Source of the DNA: Chrysomallon squamiferum
Lineage: Eukaryota; Mollusca; Gastropoda; Neomphalida; Peltospiridae
Direction of reading: 5' to 3'
Assembly (NCBI GenBank): GCA_012295275.1
Contig: CM022679.1
Location: 30,755,154 to 30,819,153, forward strand
Length of the DNA: 64,000 nt
A model generated the notes under the pieces. That model saw nothing but the letters and a program-made list of their open reading frames with translations. It was not told the origin of the DNA and made no database searches. This document shows positions 32,160 through 46,510 of the stretch, piece by piece. Numbering within the stretch: position 1 is the first letter of the stretch; the number at the start of each line of letters is the position of its first letter. The position numbers and the translations under genes are program-made.

Positions 32160-32350
32160 GTTAGCATTTGAGAAATAGAGCCTTAACAATTTTAGCATTT
32201 GTGAAAAAGGGCCTAAACAAGTGTTAAAACTTGTGAAATGAGGCCTTAAGATTAATATAATTTATGAAACAGGGCCTTAACAAGATTCAACTTTTCTAAA
32301 ATAGGGCCTTAACAGTTGTTAGCATATGCACAACAGGGCTTTAATAATTT
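32160..32350 (+). repeat. Degenerate GGGCCTTAACA minisatellite
   Basis: Five to six units of about 37 bp, each with a GGGCCTTAACA-like core followed by TTAGCATTTGTGAAA. Confidence 0.7.
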
Positions 32351-33028
32351 CTCATAACTGAAAGCCTGATCATGGTGTAAACCATCCAAGCCTTCAGTGA
32401 AAAAAGCAAAAGGTAATTACATCCACACTGAATCAGAAACCATTCTTTCATGTTGATTCTTTTAATTATTATCATCATTATAGAATGTCCTGTGTTATTG
32501 TCATTATTTCAGTCAGAGACAGAAATGACTGGTGCTAAATTCAAACATTAATTAAAGTCATTTCTTTGTGTGTTTGTGTAGTTATCCAATCAATAACTTG
32601 TCTGTAGTATTACTGAATTCACTACAATCTTTATAGCACTTCCGATTTTTCTCTGTTGGATTTTGGCAGATAAAATCTTTTAATTCTCTTACAGTGTTGT
32701 TGCTTAATTGTTTTGATTTTTTTGTTGTTAATTTTTTATTAAAAAAAGGGGAAAAAAAGAAGAAGAAAGAAAGCAGCCCAAAGCAATAAGTGGGTTCTAA
32801 GAAAACGAGTGTTTCTGGAAATTGCAGATGTTTAATGCTTCGGTGCATAAAGCCCAATTTGTTATTGTACCCAGGCAATTTCATTGTGGTTATTTCTCCA
32901 CTGATTGCAGCAATTTGAATAAATGTCTCTGAATTACTACACTTGTCGTTATAGGTTACCGAAAAATAGTCCTTAATTGGGAAGAGAATGTATCAGTGGC
33001 ATTGTGCTATCATGGCATAGTCTGTGTT

Positions 33029-33131
<103 letters not shown>

Positions 33132-34675
33132 TTATAAGAACAGACAGAACAATTGATCCTACAGTCTGTTGTGCCAAAAATGAGAATATAATTCTTGAAA
33201 ATGTATATTTAAGTTTTCAGATATCCATATTTTAGAAATGAAGGAAATAATAATAATAATAAATAAATAAATAAATAAATAAATAAATATGTAAATGAAA
33301 GAAAAAAAGGAGCAATGTAAAAACAAAATAAAATTATACCTCATTCCAAATTATAAATTATTAACACATTTCTTTTTAAATTATTATTTCTATTTTCTCA
33401 TACTTAAGAATTTTTTTTCCCATTTCAAAATGATCTAAAATCAAAGAAACAGAAATATAATTACAAAATTGAAAATTCCGTATTTTAAAATTTTAACAGA
33501 TTTTTTTAAATAATTTATATATTTAGAAATAAATATTTTCACATTTCACAATAATATATATATATATATATATATATTATATTTAAATATAAGATATAAA
33601 ATTATCTCTTATTCTGTATTTTAAATTATTAACACATTGCCTCCAGATGTTAAAATTTATTTTTAAAAAAAATCTGACATTTTTGGTAAATATTTGTCTG
33701 TTCAGTTCATTGGGCCTGGAAGGTGAGACAATTCTTCTATCACAAATGATTGATTTTTGTCAGGCTATTTGATCCAGGTTATCACTTGACTGTAGGAGCC
33801 CATTCTGAAGTAAACATGAAGTTTAAGCCTTGAGCAAACTGTCGCAAACCTGAGAGCTGTGAAGATAAATTTTTAAATGCTTTTTCACACATGAACAATT
33901 TTTTTCATTACATGACTTGTTGAAAACAAACATAGTCAGTAATGACAGTGATAATGGAAAAAAAACAACAGAATAATGGTCATAATAAATAAATAAATAA
34001 ATAAATATGAAATAAAATTAAATAGAATAAATAAATAAATAATATAAAATATAATAAAAAAAATAAAATAAATAAATATGAAATAAAATAAAATAAAATA
34101 AAGAAACAAATAACACTCAGAGTTAGGCAGTAAAGAGATACAGCTAATCTTTTGTAAATTTAGCCCCCTGAATCAAGTATTTTCCAAACTCAGAGCAGAA
34201 GATGATTATAATTGAAGGTGACAGACCATTTAACCAGCAAGCTTCTGGGACTGATGGTGACACATCTATCTGGATTTTCTGGTTTTCTGGATTAAGGCTT
34301 AATATATACTAAAAATATTAAACAAAAAATAAAAAGTAAAGAATGAAACTGTATTTAAAAGACATTTCTAAAGCCTGTCTTCTGCAAAACCAGGAGATTG
34401 GGCTTGTACAAGAACCTTTATCTACATAGTTTTTCTGCAACTAGCTGAAATTATTCAGGAAATTGTTCATGTATACAGTGGTCTTGATGTTTTGGAATGT
34501 AGGTGATGCAAAGTCTATAAAATGTGCAACTATAGCAATGAAAAAGTAACGTAATTTGAAAAAGATTAGAAAAACATCTAAAAAAAAAATAAAGAAATTA
34601 AAATTTTAAAAATGATTAGGAGGTATTAATACTTAAAACTTGTATTATAAATAAAAGATTAATTCAAATAATATT

Positions 34676-34716
<41 letters not shown>

Positions 34717-35184
34717 CAACAACAACAATAATTTCAAAAATTATAATAATAATTAAAACAAAATAATCATAAGAGCAATAACAACAATAATAATAAAATT
34801 ATGATAATCATGGCAGATATTTTATTTCCTGTATTTCAATCACATCTGGTAACCAGTGGAAACAAAATCATTGTGTTTTATTAACCAATGAAAGAATAAT
34901 TATGCTGCTAATTTAATTAAAACTACACATGCTGTTTTCTCAGACAAATCAACTCTATTTGCCATAATTCACGTTTCTTTGATAAAACCTATAATTAAAT
35001 GACTCATACTGCCATTTTTAAGACTTCTGAACAGAAGAGCTCGAACAAGATGATTAATTTTGATTTATGCTCTTAAACGATGCCAGACAGAATTATGCTT
35101 TATTAATCAGGGGACTAGTCAACCAGTTTCAAACTTCATTATGTCTATGTTACATCTTCTGCTGGTTCAAGCTTGTCTGTAATG

Positions 35185-35217
<33 letters not shown>

Positions 35218-35819
35218 TATATCCAGGCACATGGTTTTTCAGTCCTGTACAATTGTGTCACTATTGATTTCAAATTATAACCCTTTCATCATCCATTAAT
35301 CACAGTGTACAAACAGAACATTAATTTTAATCAGCATGCATGTTGCTGTGTTTTCTACAATCAATAGAAATTTAAGACATTTTGCAAATATATTAATTTT
35401 AGCCTGTTTACAGCCTGACTGCAAAAATGTTTCAACCTCTGTGTGTTTATTACTCTGAATGTTTCAGAGATTAATTCATTGCTACACTTCAACATGGTAT
35501 GTTATTAGTAGTTATTAAGAGTCAAATATCTGAATTGATTTGATGATTTAAGAGAAGAAACCTGGAGGGTCTACTCCTACATTTATCAGTTAGCAGTAAG
35601 GAAACTTTTACTTGCACCTTCCCATAGATTGTGAAAGCACAAACCCCAAACTTTGATAAATCAGATGAATAACACTGGCTAGATCAGACAAATAATTTTT
35701 AGAAACACAAATGAATTATGTGTTATTGTGTAATAAAATGTTTAAATGTCTCAGATGAAGCTTTCTTGAAATATAAAATTAAATTTTAAAATATATATTT
35801 TGTCACAATCTGCAAACAT

Positions 35820-36085
35820 AATCTACATTTACCCAACAGTCTGTTCATTACTAATACAATCCACTCTTTAGAAAAAATAGTCCACATTTTACAAATCCAC
35901 TTGTTACAAATGTAATGCAACCTTTAGCATTACAATCCACTTTTTACAAACTCAGGTCTATTTTTACAAATACAATTTATTTTTAACAAGTGCAGAAAAC
36001 GTTTTGAAAAAAAACCCAAAACAATCCACTCATTACAAATACAATCCAGTCTTGTGAAACACAAACTGATTGTTTACAAATGGAC
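35820..36085 (+). repeat. Degenerate TACAAATACAATCCACT minisatellite
   Basis: The phrase TTACAAATACAATCCACTTT recurs about ten times with spacing near 20-25 bp. Confidence 0.65.
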
Positions 36086-36099
36086 ATTCTAGAGGTTCA

Positions 36100-36480
36100 A
36101 GTATGTATTTCGTGTTCTCAACTTCTTGTCTTCGACACTTCGAGCTCACTTGAAAAATGGTTTGATGGTGACTCTTCCTCAAAACAGACAATCAGCAGCC
36201 ACACAGAAGTTTTCTCTGGCAAAAACTCTGGAGAAAGTCTTGATTGATGAAATGAGACTTGATTGTCGTAGAGGGCACAGAGTAATTAAATGAAGGCCAG
36301 TTTCTGCCAGTGATGCCTCCTCTCAAGTGATTAGAATGGTAAAACGATGCATCATCTTTCAGCTGAAGGCCTTTCCATCACCTTGCTCAGCATTTATCAA
36401 GGTGAGAGCTCTTGGCACAGATACTGATTAGGCCAGACTCTGTAAGATGTCCCACAGGATCAGAATTTCCCCACCACCCA
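36100..36480. other. Complex low-repeat island upstream of CHT1
   Basis: A 380-bp stretch without simple repeats and with higher GC than its surroundings, flanked by a minisatellite and poly(T). Contains AGCTGAAGGCC, GTAATTAAATG and a donor-like ATCAAG|GTGAGA. No long frame. A conserved non-coding element or untranslated exon are the obvious options. Confidence 0.3.
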
Positions 36481-36844
36481 CAAAATTGCAACTACACACA
36501 CATGTATTTTTTAATTTCTTAAATCTTTAATTTTTTTTTTTTTTTTTTAAACTCTTTTGTGCAGAATGATATATTTTTTGTTTGTTCTAAATAATAACAG
36601 GTTGTCTTTGTTACCAAAGTCAGTGAGTTTTAAAGGTCAGCCATCTTTCATTGAGCTTGAATTTAAACTGGAAAGGACCAGGTGTCGTGCAAGCATAATG
36701 TTGATAAAAGCAAAGATGACAAGAACGTAATGATAAACAAAATCATATTTAAAAAATGCTTCTGGATATGTGAAAATTCAGTGTTTGTCTTGCCAGACTA
36801 TTTCTGTTTATTTATGTTAAAAATGCGTGTTTGTGTGTATATAA

Positions 36845-36876
<32 letters not shown>

Positions 36877-38735
36877 CATTCTTTTTGTTTTACCTGTTTA
36901 TAAAAGTCTTATTTATTTAGTTTCATTCATTATTTGAAATTCATTTCAGTTATTGTTATTTGAAGGATATTATTATTAGGTTTTAAACATTAATAATGTT
37001 ATTTATAATATCTATTTTTGGAATATATTATTTTGTTCTTAAATTATACTTCTTTTTTATTATTGCAGTATTATTATTATTTTTGTCATTCTTTAATTTT
37101 GTTTTTCTTCACTGTAAAAAATTTTATTTTCAAAATTCAGAAAATGATTTCTAATGATACTTTGAATGCTGAATCACAGATTTTACAATTTAATTTTAAT
37201 TTTAATATATTTTTTTTGCATTCTTTTCAACTTTTCATCTTGTTATGGAGAAACAGAAAACATATGGCATTTCTTCTTTACATACACATGCATGTATGCA
37301 TGCATCAAATATATTGAAATCAACATTTGAAAAAATAAAACTAAAACAGAAACAAAAAGTAATACTTCAAATATGCACTGATATGCTGTTTTATGAATAT
37401 TCATCATATTTTTATATTTTCTTGGTTTTATATCAAAAAGCCAATAATTTTTTTAGCAATTAAATATTCATTTATTCATTTATTTTGTGTTTTCTTTAAA
37501 AAAACAACATAAATCACATACTGCTGATTTGCTGTTTTTTTGTTTTCATTTGGAGGATTTTTTAATAATATTTTTTGTGATACAGATAAACCACATCAGA
37601 ATAAAATAAATATTTCTCAGGTTTTTTCTGACTTTTATGGAAATTATCAACAAACTATGTACATAACTGTTTTATTTTAATCCAAAAACAAATGTGTTTT
37701 GCTTTTACTACTTTTTGAACATCAAGTGAGATATTCTGATATATATGCTTATGAGTGTGTATGTGTGTGTGCATGAATGTGTGCATATGTGTCTGTGTGT
37801 GTATGTCTGTGTTGAGATTGTAAATCATAACAAGGATAATAATTTTTTATTCTAAGATTCTGCCTAATGGCTAGAGTTCTTGAGTAACTCACAGTTGTCT
37901 TTTATTTCCCATTCCAGACAGAGTTCCATATGTTAAAACCCAACATGACATACGCTTGTCTGAAGATGTATTTAAATAATCACCTATTGTTAATGGATAA
38001 GACTATCTAATGATGAAAACAACTGTGGTAGCATCTGGTTTCTTTTCCTTTTCATCATCGGCAACATAAAAACATGTTGAGATGCCACAAAATCAAATTA
38101 ATTCATTCACATTATTCTCAAATTACCAAGAAAGTAAATGACATGAAACACAATGTATCAGGACAATAGTTTTAAAAAATGAAGAAGTTTAAAGAAGGAA
38201 AAATAAAATATAGCCTGAGATGTTTCTTCATCTGTACCTTTTAACTGCACTTATTATGTCTAACTATTGAATACCAATTAACTTTTGTTATTTCTTTTTC
38301 TTAAACATTCAAGATGCCATTTTTTAAACTTGACATAACCAGCAGCTTATCCAAAAAGAAAATAAATTAAAATATGGATTAACATTCTGCTAAGTGGTGT
38401 TGTTTTCCTAACATGTTTGTTTGTTTTTTTCTGTCTTGGAATGTATTATTGAGATCCTGCATGTGAATCACGTATTGGAAACTGCCAGAAACATGAACCA
38501 ATTGTCCATCTCCCTGGAGTCCAGTTTACTCTAATGACCAACTATTCTTGTAATGGTTACTGCTAACTGAAATCATTAACTTGTAATTTAATTCTTTTTT
38601 TTCTTCTTATTTTTTATTTTTGTTGTTTTTTTGGTTATCATCTTTCTGTCTTAGCCGATTCATTATATGTTTTTTTTGTCTGAACAATATTTAGTTACTG
38701 ATGGAATAGATCTGTTGTGTTACTTAGGTTAGAGT

Positions 38736-38774
<39 letters not shown>

Positions 38775-40031
38775 TGTGTTCACATAATGGTTGTGTGTGT
38801 GTGTGTCTGTCTGTGTTGTGTGTGTGTGTTTGTGTGCATGTGTGTGTGTATGTGTTCACATAATGGTTGTCTGTGTGGGTGTTTGTGTTTCTTTATACCT
38901 ATATACATGTCTGAATGTTAATGTGTTTTTTAAAGATAAACATTCATGTATGTATTTTTGTATGTAAAAATGCAAATAATTATATTAACGATGATTATTT
39001 TTGTGCTACAGTATGTGTGAATCCATAGGTTTATAAATATATATATATATATATTTCCCATTCATATTAGTGTGTGTTTGTCTCTAATGACTAAGACACA
39101 CAGAGATAATAAAAAACATACGTACAAATTGTAAATACATTTACATACATATATGTATATATACATACATTTATAAACATACCCAAACATAGATACATAG
39201 AGACATACATCCATACATTACACACACACACAGACACATACAACAACAAATGTACAAATATTACTTTAAAATCGAAGATGTCAAAATTATCAAGTTGCAC
39301 CTGTTTACTTCTTCCAATGGTGATTATTGATATTTCACTTTTGTATTTTTGTTTGCTTCATCTGTCGCTGCTAATGAGAGAGAATTAAAGCCAGTTTAGA
39401 GAACATGGTGAACTCTGTGCAAACTAGTGTATTGTTAGTGAAGCTTAAACTGCATGTGTTCACCATGTACAAAATACTAATCAAGAACAACACAAAAACC
39501 AAACTGGCAATGTAATTGTATTTTTCTGTATCCTAAATAAAACTCTCTAGTTAAGTATCTACATCTTTTTTTAAGTCGAATGTTTTTTTTCTGCTGTAGA
39601 CGTTCTTGAACACCTGTCTGAGTGAAACCTGTCAAACCCAATCTAATCTGTGTTGCTTTAAGATGAAATCAAATGTGGAATAAAATGAATATTTCTCTAA
39701 TGGATAATTTTTTTTTTTTTTTTAAAGGTATCATGTCCACACCCATGTCCACAATATATACCTGTGGCAGCATTCTTCAAACTTAATAATATTAAAACTG
39801 ACAACACAAGCACCCACTGAAATGCTGAATGATGGAGATATTGTAATACAGTCACTATAAATGTAAGAAAAGAAAATGCATCAGTCGGTATGATGGCTGC
39901 AATAAATTGGATTATTAACTGATCTCAGTGGAGTTATTTTCTGTTCTAAACATTGCATATCAAGTACAGATCTTTACATATATACTAACAGAGATATACA
40001 CCACATATATGAACAGAAAAGCTGAAGTTTT

Positions 40032-40108
40032 AACACACACACACACACACACACATACATACATAAATAAAAATAAAATATATATATATATACATACACA
40101 TACATACA

Positions 40109-40154
<46 letters not shown>
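40032..40154 (+). repeat. Compound CA / CATA / TA microsatellite
   Basis: (CA)n, then (ATAC)n and (TA)n blocks in succession. Confidence 0.92.
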
Positions 40155-40323
40155 CATTTTTTATTTTTTTTTTTAAAGTATAACAAATTGTGATGTATAA
40201 AATTTACCGAAACTGTTAAGATTTTTACATAATGAACCACAGTACAATTAAAAACTAGAAGGAGACATTTTGACAAACAAATGTACAACATAAAAAATCT
40301 ACAAAAACAAAACTTTGAACGTG

Positions 40324-40361
<38 letters not shown>

Positions 40362-40736
40362 AATATGATCCATGACATCATATTGCCACATTTATCCCAG
40401 TGACTGTAGAAGATTTTAACCTAATATCGTAACATTGCTGTGTCTGTTATTAGTCTAACGATGTGCCATTATGCAGGTACTTCATTACCACTGATTTCCA
40501 CCAACAGCAACTTCCGTGCCATCGATTTATAGGATAACCATCTGTCAACTTTTCTTCCACACCTTGTCAACATCCACAAATGAGCCTCAGAATTAGTAAA
40601 AGGTTAAAAATGAAAAAGAGATTTTAAATTTTGATTTAAAGAATCTTTGTTTCTGTAGAAACCAAGATAAACTGCAGATTTAAGGAAGGTAAAAACAGAA
40701 TTTTGGGTCCTATTGTAAAATTTAAATTGTAATTTG

Positions 40737-40771
<35 letters not shown>

Positions 40772-41219
40772 TCCTTTATTTATGTATGTGTGCATTTACA
40801 GTTCCATGTATAATGAGTATGTGTGTATATGCATATGTATGTAAGTGTGTGTTTCTGTGTATGTGTTTCTCTGTATGCATGCATTGTGTATATATATATG
40901 CATGTCTTTGTATTTTCTGTGTATCTGATGGTATGTACCTGTATATGTGTATTATCTACACATTATGCATCATTACTTGCAAATATTTTAAATCTTACAA
41001 ATTATGGTTATTATTTGTTAACAATAAAATATCAAAAAAACTGTGAACATAAAACCAGATCTATATACACACAGACATGTATGTTTGTACTTTGTCTCAG
41101 AGTCTGTTTACTTAGATCAATGACGAATATATTTGTTGCAATTGATTTTTTTTTTTAGTTTTGAAAAAATGATTCAGAACTTTTTGTCACAGAAAAAAGA
41201 AACAAGCCTATGGAGAAAC

Positions 41220-41389
41220 TGAGAATGAAAACTACAAGTACTGAAAAGAAAAACTAAGAAAATATTAGAAAGTAAAATGTTAAGGTAAAAAGTAGTAAAG
41301 CAGAAAAAGTTAAGAAATAAAAATACAGTGTAAAAGGTAGAAAAACTATATTATGAATGTATTTAGAAAAAACTGGAAAAGTTAGTTGC

Positions 41390-41431
<42 letters not shown>

Positions 41432-41518
41432 AATAGATAAATAAATAAATAAATAAATAAACCATGATAATGATAACTATCATATAACATTAAATTTCTC
41501 ACATGTTTTTTTGAAATC

Positions 41519-41599
<81 letters not shown>

Positions 41600-42670
41600 G
41601 TTACATTGTAAAAAAAAAAAAAAAAAAATAAAAAGTATGAGGATAAATAGAACTAAAACACTAGATGTAAAGAGATAAAATTGAAACTGTAAAATTCAGA
41701 AGAACAAAACGAACCAAGAATAAATTGATATATAAATTATAAAGCCTAATAAGTAAATAAATAAATAAATTGTTAAGGTCAAAATGCATAACTGTAATGT
41801 AAATTTATAATGGATAACTAAGAAAACGAAAAATTAAGAACTAATAAATTATACAATGTAACACTTAAAAAATTAAAAAAATAAATAAATGAAGATTTTT
41901 AATTTTAATAAAACGTAAAATATAAAATATTAAAAAACAAAACAAAAACCTAAAGAATTATAGTGTGAAGATATTTGTTTCTTTATTAATCTTAAGTACT
42001 TGAAGAAAAATATAAAACCCAGAAAACTGTAAAGATAAGAATATGGTATTAAGACAACCTATAAAGTTATAAATAGATTGACAACTGTTCGATATAATAC
42101 TTAGGGAAAAGAAAATCACAAATATTTCTAAAGTAACAAATAGTACAATGTAAAACAGGAAACACAAAACTATGACGATTTCTAAAAAGTCGCAACTATT
42201 TTGTAAAATGTAACACTTAGAAAAACTAAACTGTGAAGATTTTAATTCAAGTAACAAACTGTAGGTATAAAACTACAGAAACAAATTAAGAAAGTTAGAA
42301 CATATACAATGTAAAATCTCGAAAAGAACTTTGACTATGTTACTAAACATTTGTTATGTGTATTGATAAATGAAGAAAACTGAACTGTCTAGAATTTTAT
42401 GTTTTTAAATGTTTCGTTATAAAAATCTAGAGAAACAGACTATGAAAATTTTGAGAAAATAACCCTGAGTACAAAGATAAGCCAAGAAGAAAACTTGGAA
42501 TGTATTATTAATAAACAAATGTACAATGTAAAAATCCAGAAAAGAAATATATATATATATATATTTGAATGTTAGTAAAAAATAGAAAAATTATAATATA
42601 TAGCAGAACCACACTTTGAATATATTAATAGACAACTTAACAGTACAAAACATAGAAAAACAAAATTATA
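41220..42670 (+). repeat. Long degenerate minisatellite, unit about 60 bp
   Basis: Diverged repeats of ACAATGTAAAAC, CAGAAAAACAAAACT, ATGAAGATTT and TAAGTAACAAA in that order. Interrupted by (AAT)n/(AAAT)n at 41393-41461 and by a TA-TG-TA block at 41517-41600. Confidence 0.6.
41517..41600 (+). repeat. Compound (TA)n(TG)n(TA)n block
   Basis: A (TG)n core flanked symmetrically by (TA)n runs. Confidence 0.95.
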
Positions 42671-42719
42671 ACCATTAAAAAACGTAATAAATAAAATAAA
42701 ATAAAATTAAAAAGCCTAC

Positions 42720-43110
42720 CTCTTAGAACGTGAATTGGAAGTTGTACTCAGGAAAGTAGTTTACAACATCGTCAAATCAATGAAATTTTTCCTTTCCACC
42801 AAACACTCAGTCATTGATCAACAGAGACATGAAAAGTCTAACCTCCCTCGTAACCATCGTCTGAGGGACATGGGGGAGGGATGCACCGATGAATCTACGT
42901 CACTACTACACACAGACCTTTTATTTCTCATCCTATTATTGGATGCCAGTAATAACCGGGGTCGACCAATCAAACGAGACTTTACAATCATAGCTCAACA
43001 AGAGAGGAGATTTATCACGATATTTACCATGGATGAAATACAGGATTTTTATTCTATATTCAGAATTTTTTTTATGGCAAATATTGGAGTTTTGACTGTA
43101 AGAAAATATA
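42720..43110. other. Complex island, possible upstream CHT1 5' exon or ORF relic
   Basis: About 280 bp (42720-43000) of GC-richer, repeat-free sequence after a long degenerate array. The plus strand has a 128-codon frame (42735-43121) without recognisable domains. On the minus strand the island ends in CTAAGAG|GTAGGC at 42720/42719, a good donor, so it could be a non-coding first exon of CHT1. Neither reading is proven. Confidence 0.25.
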
Positions 43111-44415
43111 ATAAAAACTAGATAATATCATCATGTTGTGATTCTGTTTTCAATGGATTCTATAAATAGAAATTTTGGAGTAAAGTTTGGAAATGTAGAA
43201 ATTTTGATTTGACAGTTACAGGCAGTCTCCAAGTAAATGGGGAAAAGGATATTTGAGTAAATATTTTTCTGGTCTGGTTTTTATAATGAAATGTTGATCT
43301 GCTGTGCACAGCATAAGTTTAGAAGAGTGGTAAAAAATATTTTTTATATATATATTAAAACAACAAGTATTGTAGAGAATAAGGGGAAAAAATTAAAAGA
43401 AGAGAAATGATGAAAAAATAAAAATAAGAAAATGGAATTTAAAAAGTGAAGGAATGAGTTACAGAAGAGAAATAAAAGGAAAATAAAAATAAAAATTAAT
43501 CAAAGAAGGAAAAGAAAATGAAAGAAAGAAGAAAAGTAATAATCAATGAAACGAATGTATATATAAAAAAAGTAATGTAATTTACTAAACTACAATAAAT
43601 ACGTAACTCAAAACAATTAGTAATATAATAAGTTATATATCAGTTCATATAATTTAGAAATGTTATTTATAAACATGATATTTAAGGAGATAAAAAGAAT
43701 CTAATAAATTAGAAAGCAAAGAAAAGCTAATAATAGAGAGAAAGAAATTATTTTTTTATTTTATTTATTTTATTTATTTTTTTTTTTTTATTATTATTTT
43801 TTTTTTAATGTCTGCGAGTTGAAAAAAAAAGAATGGAAAAAGAAAGTTATTTTCTATACATTATTTTCAAAACCATTCTGTTGTACAGAAATAGTTTGTT
43901 TTAAAATATCATATAAATATCAGTAGATTCTCTACATTCTAAAAACAGCTCTAAACTCACGTAATACATTTTTAATAGAATTATGTAAATATCGTTTTAA
44001 TATATATTACTATATTAAAAAAAATGTCAGTTCCATGACAGAAATTAAATCTGTGTACAGATATATATGTAATATTAACGTGTCTGTATATGTACATGTG
44101 TATGCATGTATTGATGTACCTATATATAAATTATATTTATTTGTACATGAGTATGAGTTTGTGAAATTTCACTGATAATTATTTTAATCCATTTCCTATT
44201 ATCTTTTACCATCATCATACACTTAAAATAAAATAAAATTGTCTTGTTCATAATTATTTATGTCAATTCATTACTTTTTTTTTTTTTCATTAGTTTTAAA
44301 CATTATTTTATTATTATTATTATTTTCTATTTATTTATTTTTTTGTTTTTTTTTTTTCTTTTTTTTTTAAAGTTTATGTTTTCTTTAAATCCTTTTTTTT
44401 TTCATAACTGATTTA

Positions 44416-44452
<37 letters not shown>

Positions 44453-44860
44453 CTTTTCTTTTCCTAAATAAACAAATATACAAGCCACAAAACTTCCCTG
44501 CTCAAAGCAACTGACAATCAAATACTTTTATACAAATTAAAAATCAAAATCACTAAAATAAATATAAAGCTATCTTCTGTGAGTAATTTCCTCCCTGCAA
44601 CGAGCTCACTAACTACCAACAATAACGAACTTGCATCTGTACAAACCAATATCACTTTGTTTCAAACACCGACTGACAACAAGAACACAATGACAAGAAC
44701 TTCTATAATGCATCATGGAAGGAATATGCCTTTGAAATTACTTTTCCAATTTGCTCTAAATTTCTCCACAGTGGACTCTTATCAATTTCCGAACAAATAA
44801 AATTACATCCTGGCTCCAGAGAGACTGACTTGTTTGAACCCGATGAAGTCGCAGACTGGA

Positions 44861-45033
44861 TTTAGCAGCATTGATAAGTTGCTGTAGAATCAGAGTGGTG
44901 CAGAATTGAGATGTTTAGTTGACTAAATTCCATTATCCAGTTTTACATTTGTCACGATGAATTGACTTCACATGCAACGCTATTTCTTACGACTTTAACA
45001 CTGGAGTAGTATCTTTGTAAATGTAGCTATGTC

Positions 45034-45129
<96 letters not shown>

Positions 45130-45130
45130 T
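44861..45130 (+). mobile_element. Dispersed element copy 1 with (AAT)n tail
   Basis: The body at 44861-45034 shares ordered blocks with 62216-62346: TTTAGCAG, AGTTGCTG, ATCAGAGT.GTGCAGAA, TTCCAT, CAGTTTTACATTTGT and ACGATGAA. Both are followed by TTGTAAAT or similar and then an (AAT)n tract, here 45034-45130. This is the structure of a short non-autonomous element with a microsatellite tail. I do not recognise the family. Confidence 0.65.
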
Positions 45131-45134
45131 ACAA

Positions 45135-45520
45135 CAACAACAACAACAGTAATAATAATAATAAGAAGAAGAAAAGCAGTAATTCCACAAGAATTACCAC
45201 CATTACTATTTCTGTAGTAGTAGTAGAAATAGCTATAATAGTAACTGTAGCAGTAGTAGTGGTGGTGGTAGTAATAAACGTAGTAGCAGAGGTAGTAATA
45301 TTGGTAGCACAATTAATACTTCTGTCATTACTATTATTTGTATAATTTTCTTTCATTACTGCAATTGCTACTGCAACTACTCCGATCACAATTACTATGT
45401 CTACTACTGCTATTACTGCAGTTACTACTATCACCATTACTACTGATATCAGAACCATCACCACTACTACTACCACTATTAATTCTACCACTATTACTGC
45501 TGCTGCTGCTACACAGTTTA
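45135..45520 (+). repeat. Imperfect trinucleotide block
   Basis: Interrupted GTA/ACT/TGC triplets following the (AAT)n tail of the dispersed element. The long frames here on both strands are low-complexity artefacts. Confidence 0.85.
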
Positions 45521-46189
45521 ATTTTGTTTGCCATATAAAGATGAATTAACAAAACGTGTTCCTTCATTTAATAGCAAACATGGATTAATGTAATGTGTTA
45601 TCATAGTAACGTCCCGCAAACATTGGATGACAAGACCAGTGGAGAAACTATCTAAAAGAAAATGAGAAATATTGGCTTAAAGTAAACAAAAAAAAAAAAT
45701 AAAATAAATAAAAAAATTAAATTGGCAAAAAGATAAAAGAATAGAAATATAATAAAACAGAATATAGCTATATATAACAAAATATATAATGAAATAAAAT
45801 AAACCAAAATAAAATAAAATTAATTAATTTACAACATAAAAAAAAGAATTAAATTAACAAACAAAAAATAAATTAATTATTAAATAACAATAACAATGAC
45901 AATAACAACAACAACAATAATAATAATAATATATAAATAACTAAATAAAATAAATAAATATATGATGATAATATCAATAAAATAAAATATGTAAAATGAA
46001 CCAATAAATAATAAAATTAATTTGAAATAAAACAACATCTTTTTCTCAGCCGCATTCCACCCTATCCCACACATTCTCATCAAACATACTGGTGTCTGTC
46101 TGTCTGTGCGTAAATTCTTCTCTTTCTCTCGCTATCAGTAGTAGCATCATATATCAAGCCTCAAAACGTCTTCACACCATCAATTGCCC

Positions 46190-46510
46190 TTGTTAGTTAC
46201 CACGGCAACCATTACAGTGTGTGCATTTGAGGAAGAACCAATTTTTGTCCCAATCCATATTTTCTATTGAAAAGCACACAAACATCATGTTCACTTTGAG
46301 GGATACAAATGGCCGACGATGTCTGAGACCGTGGCAGATAAATATCGAGTTGTGATCAAGTTTTCTGCGGCTCCATTGAAATCGCGGCTTGGTGGTAATA
46401 GACTCTAACAGGATTTGAGGATTTCACTAACGAGTTGCGCTTTATAGCGTTAATTAATGTTCTCAGATATTTGTCATGTTCCGTACTTTGCGAGCTGCCA
46501 TTAACTGAAT
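46190..46510. other. Complex low-repeat island
   Basis: Repeat-free sequence with CpGs and homeodomain-like TTAATTAA. A short frame 46319-46408 starts MSETVADKYRVVIKF (29 residues). Not recognisable as a gene. Confidence 0.3.
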
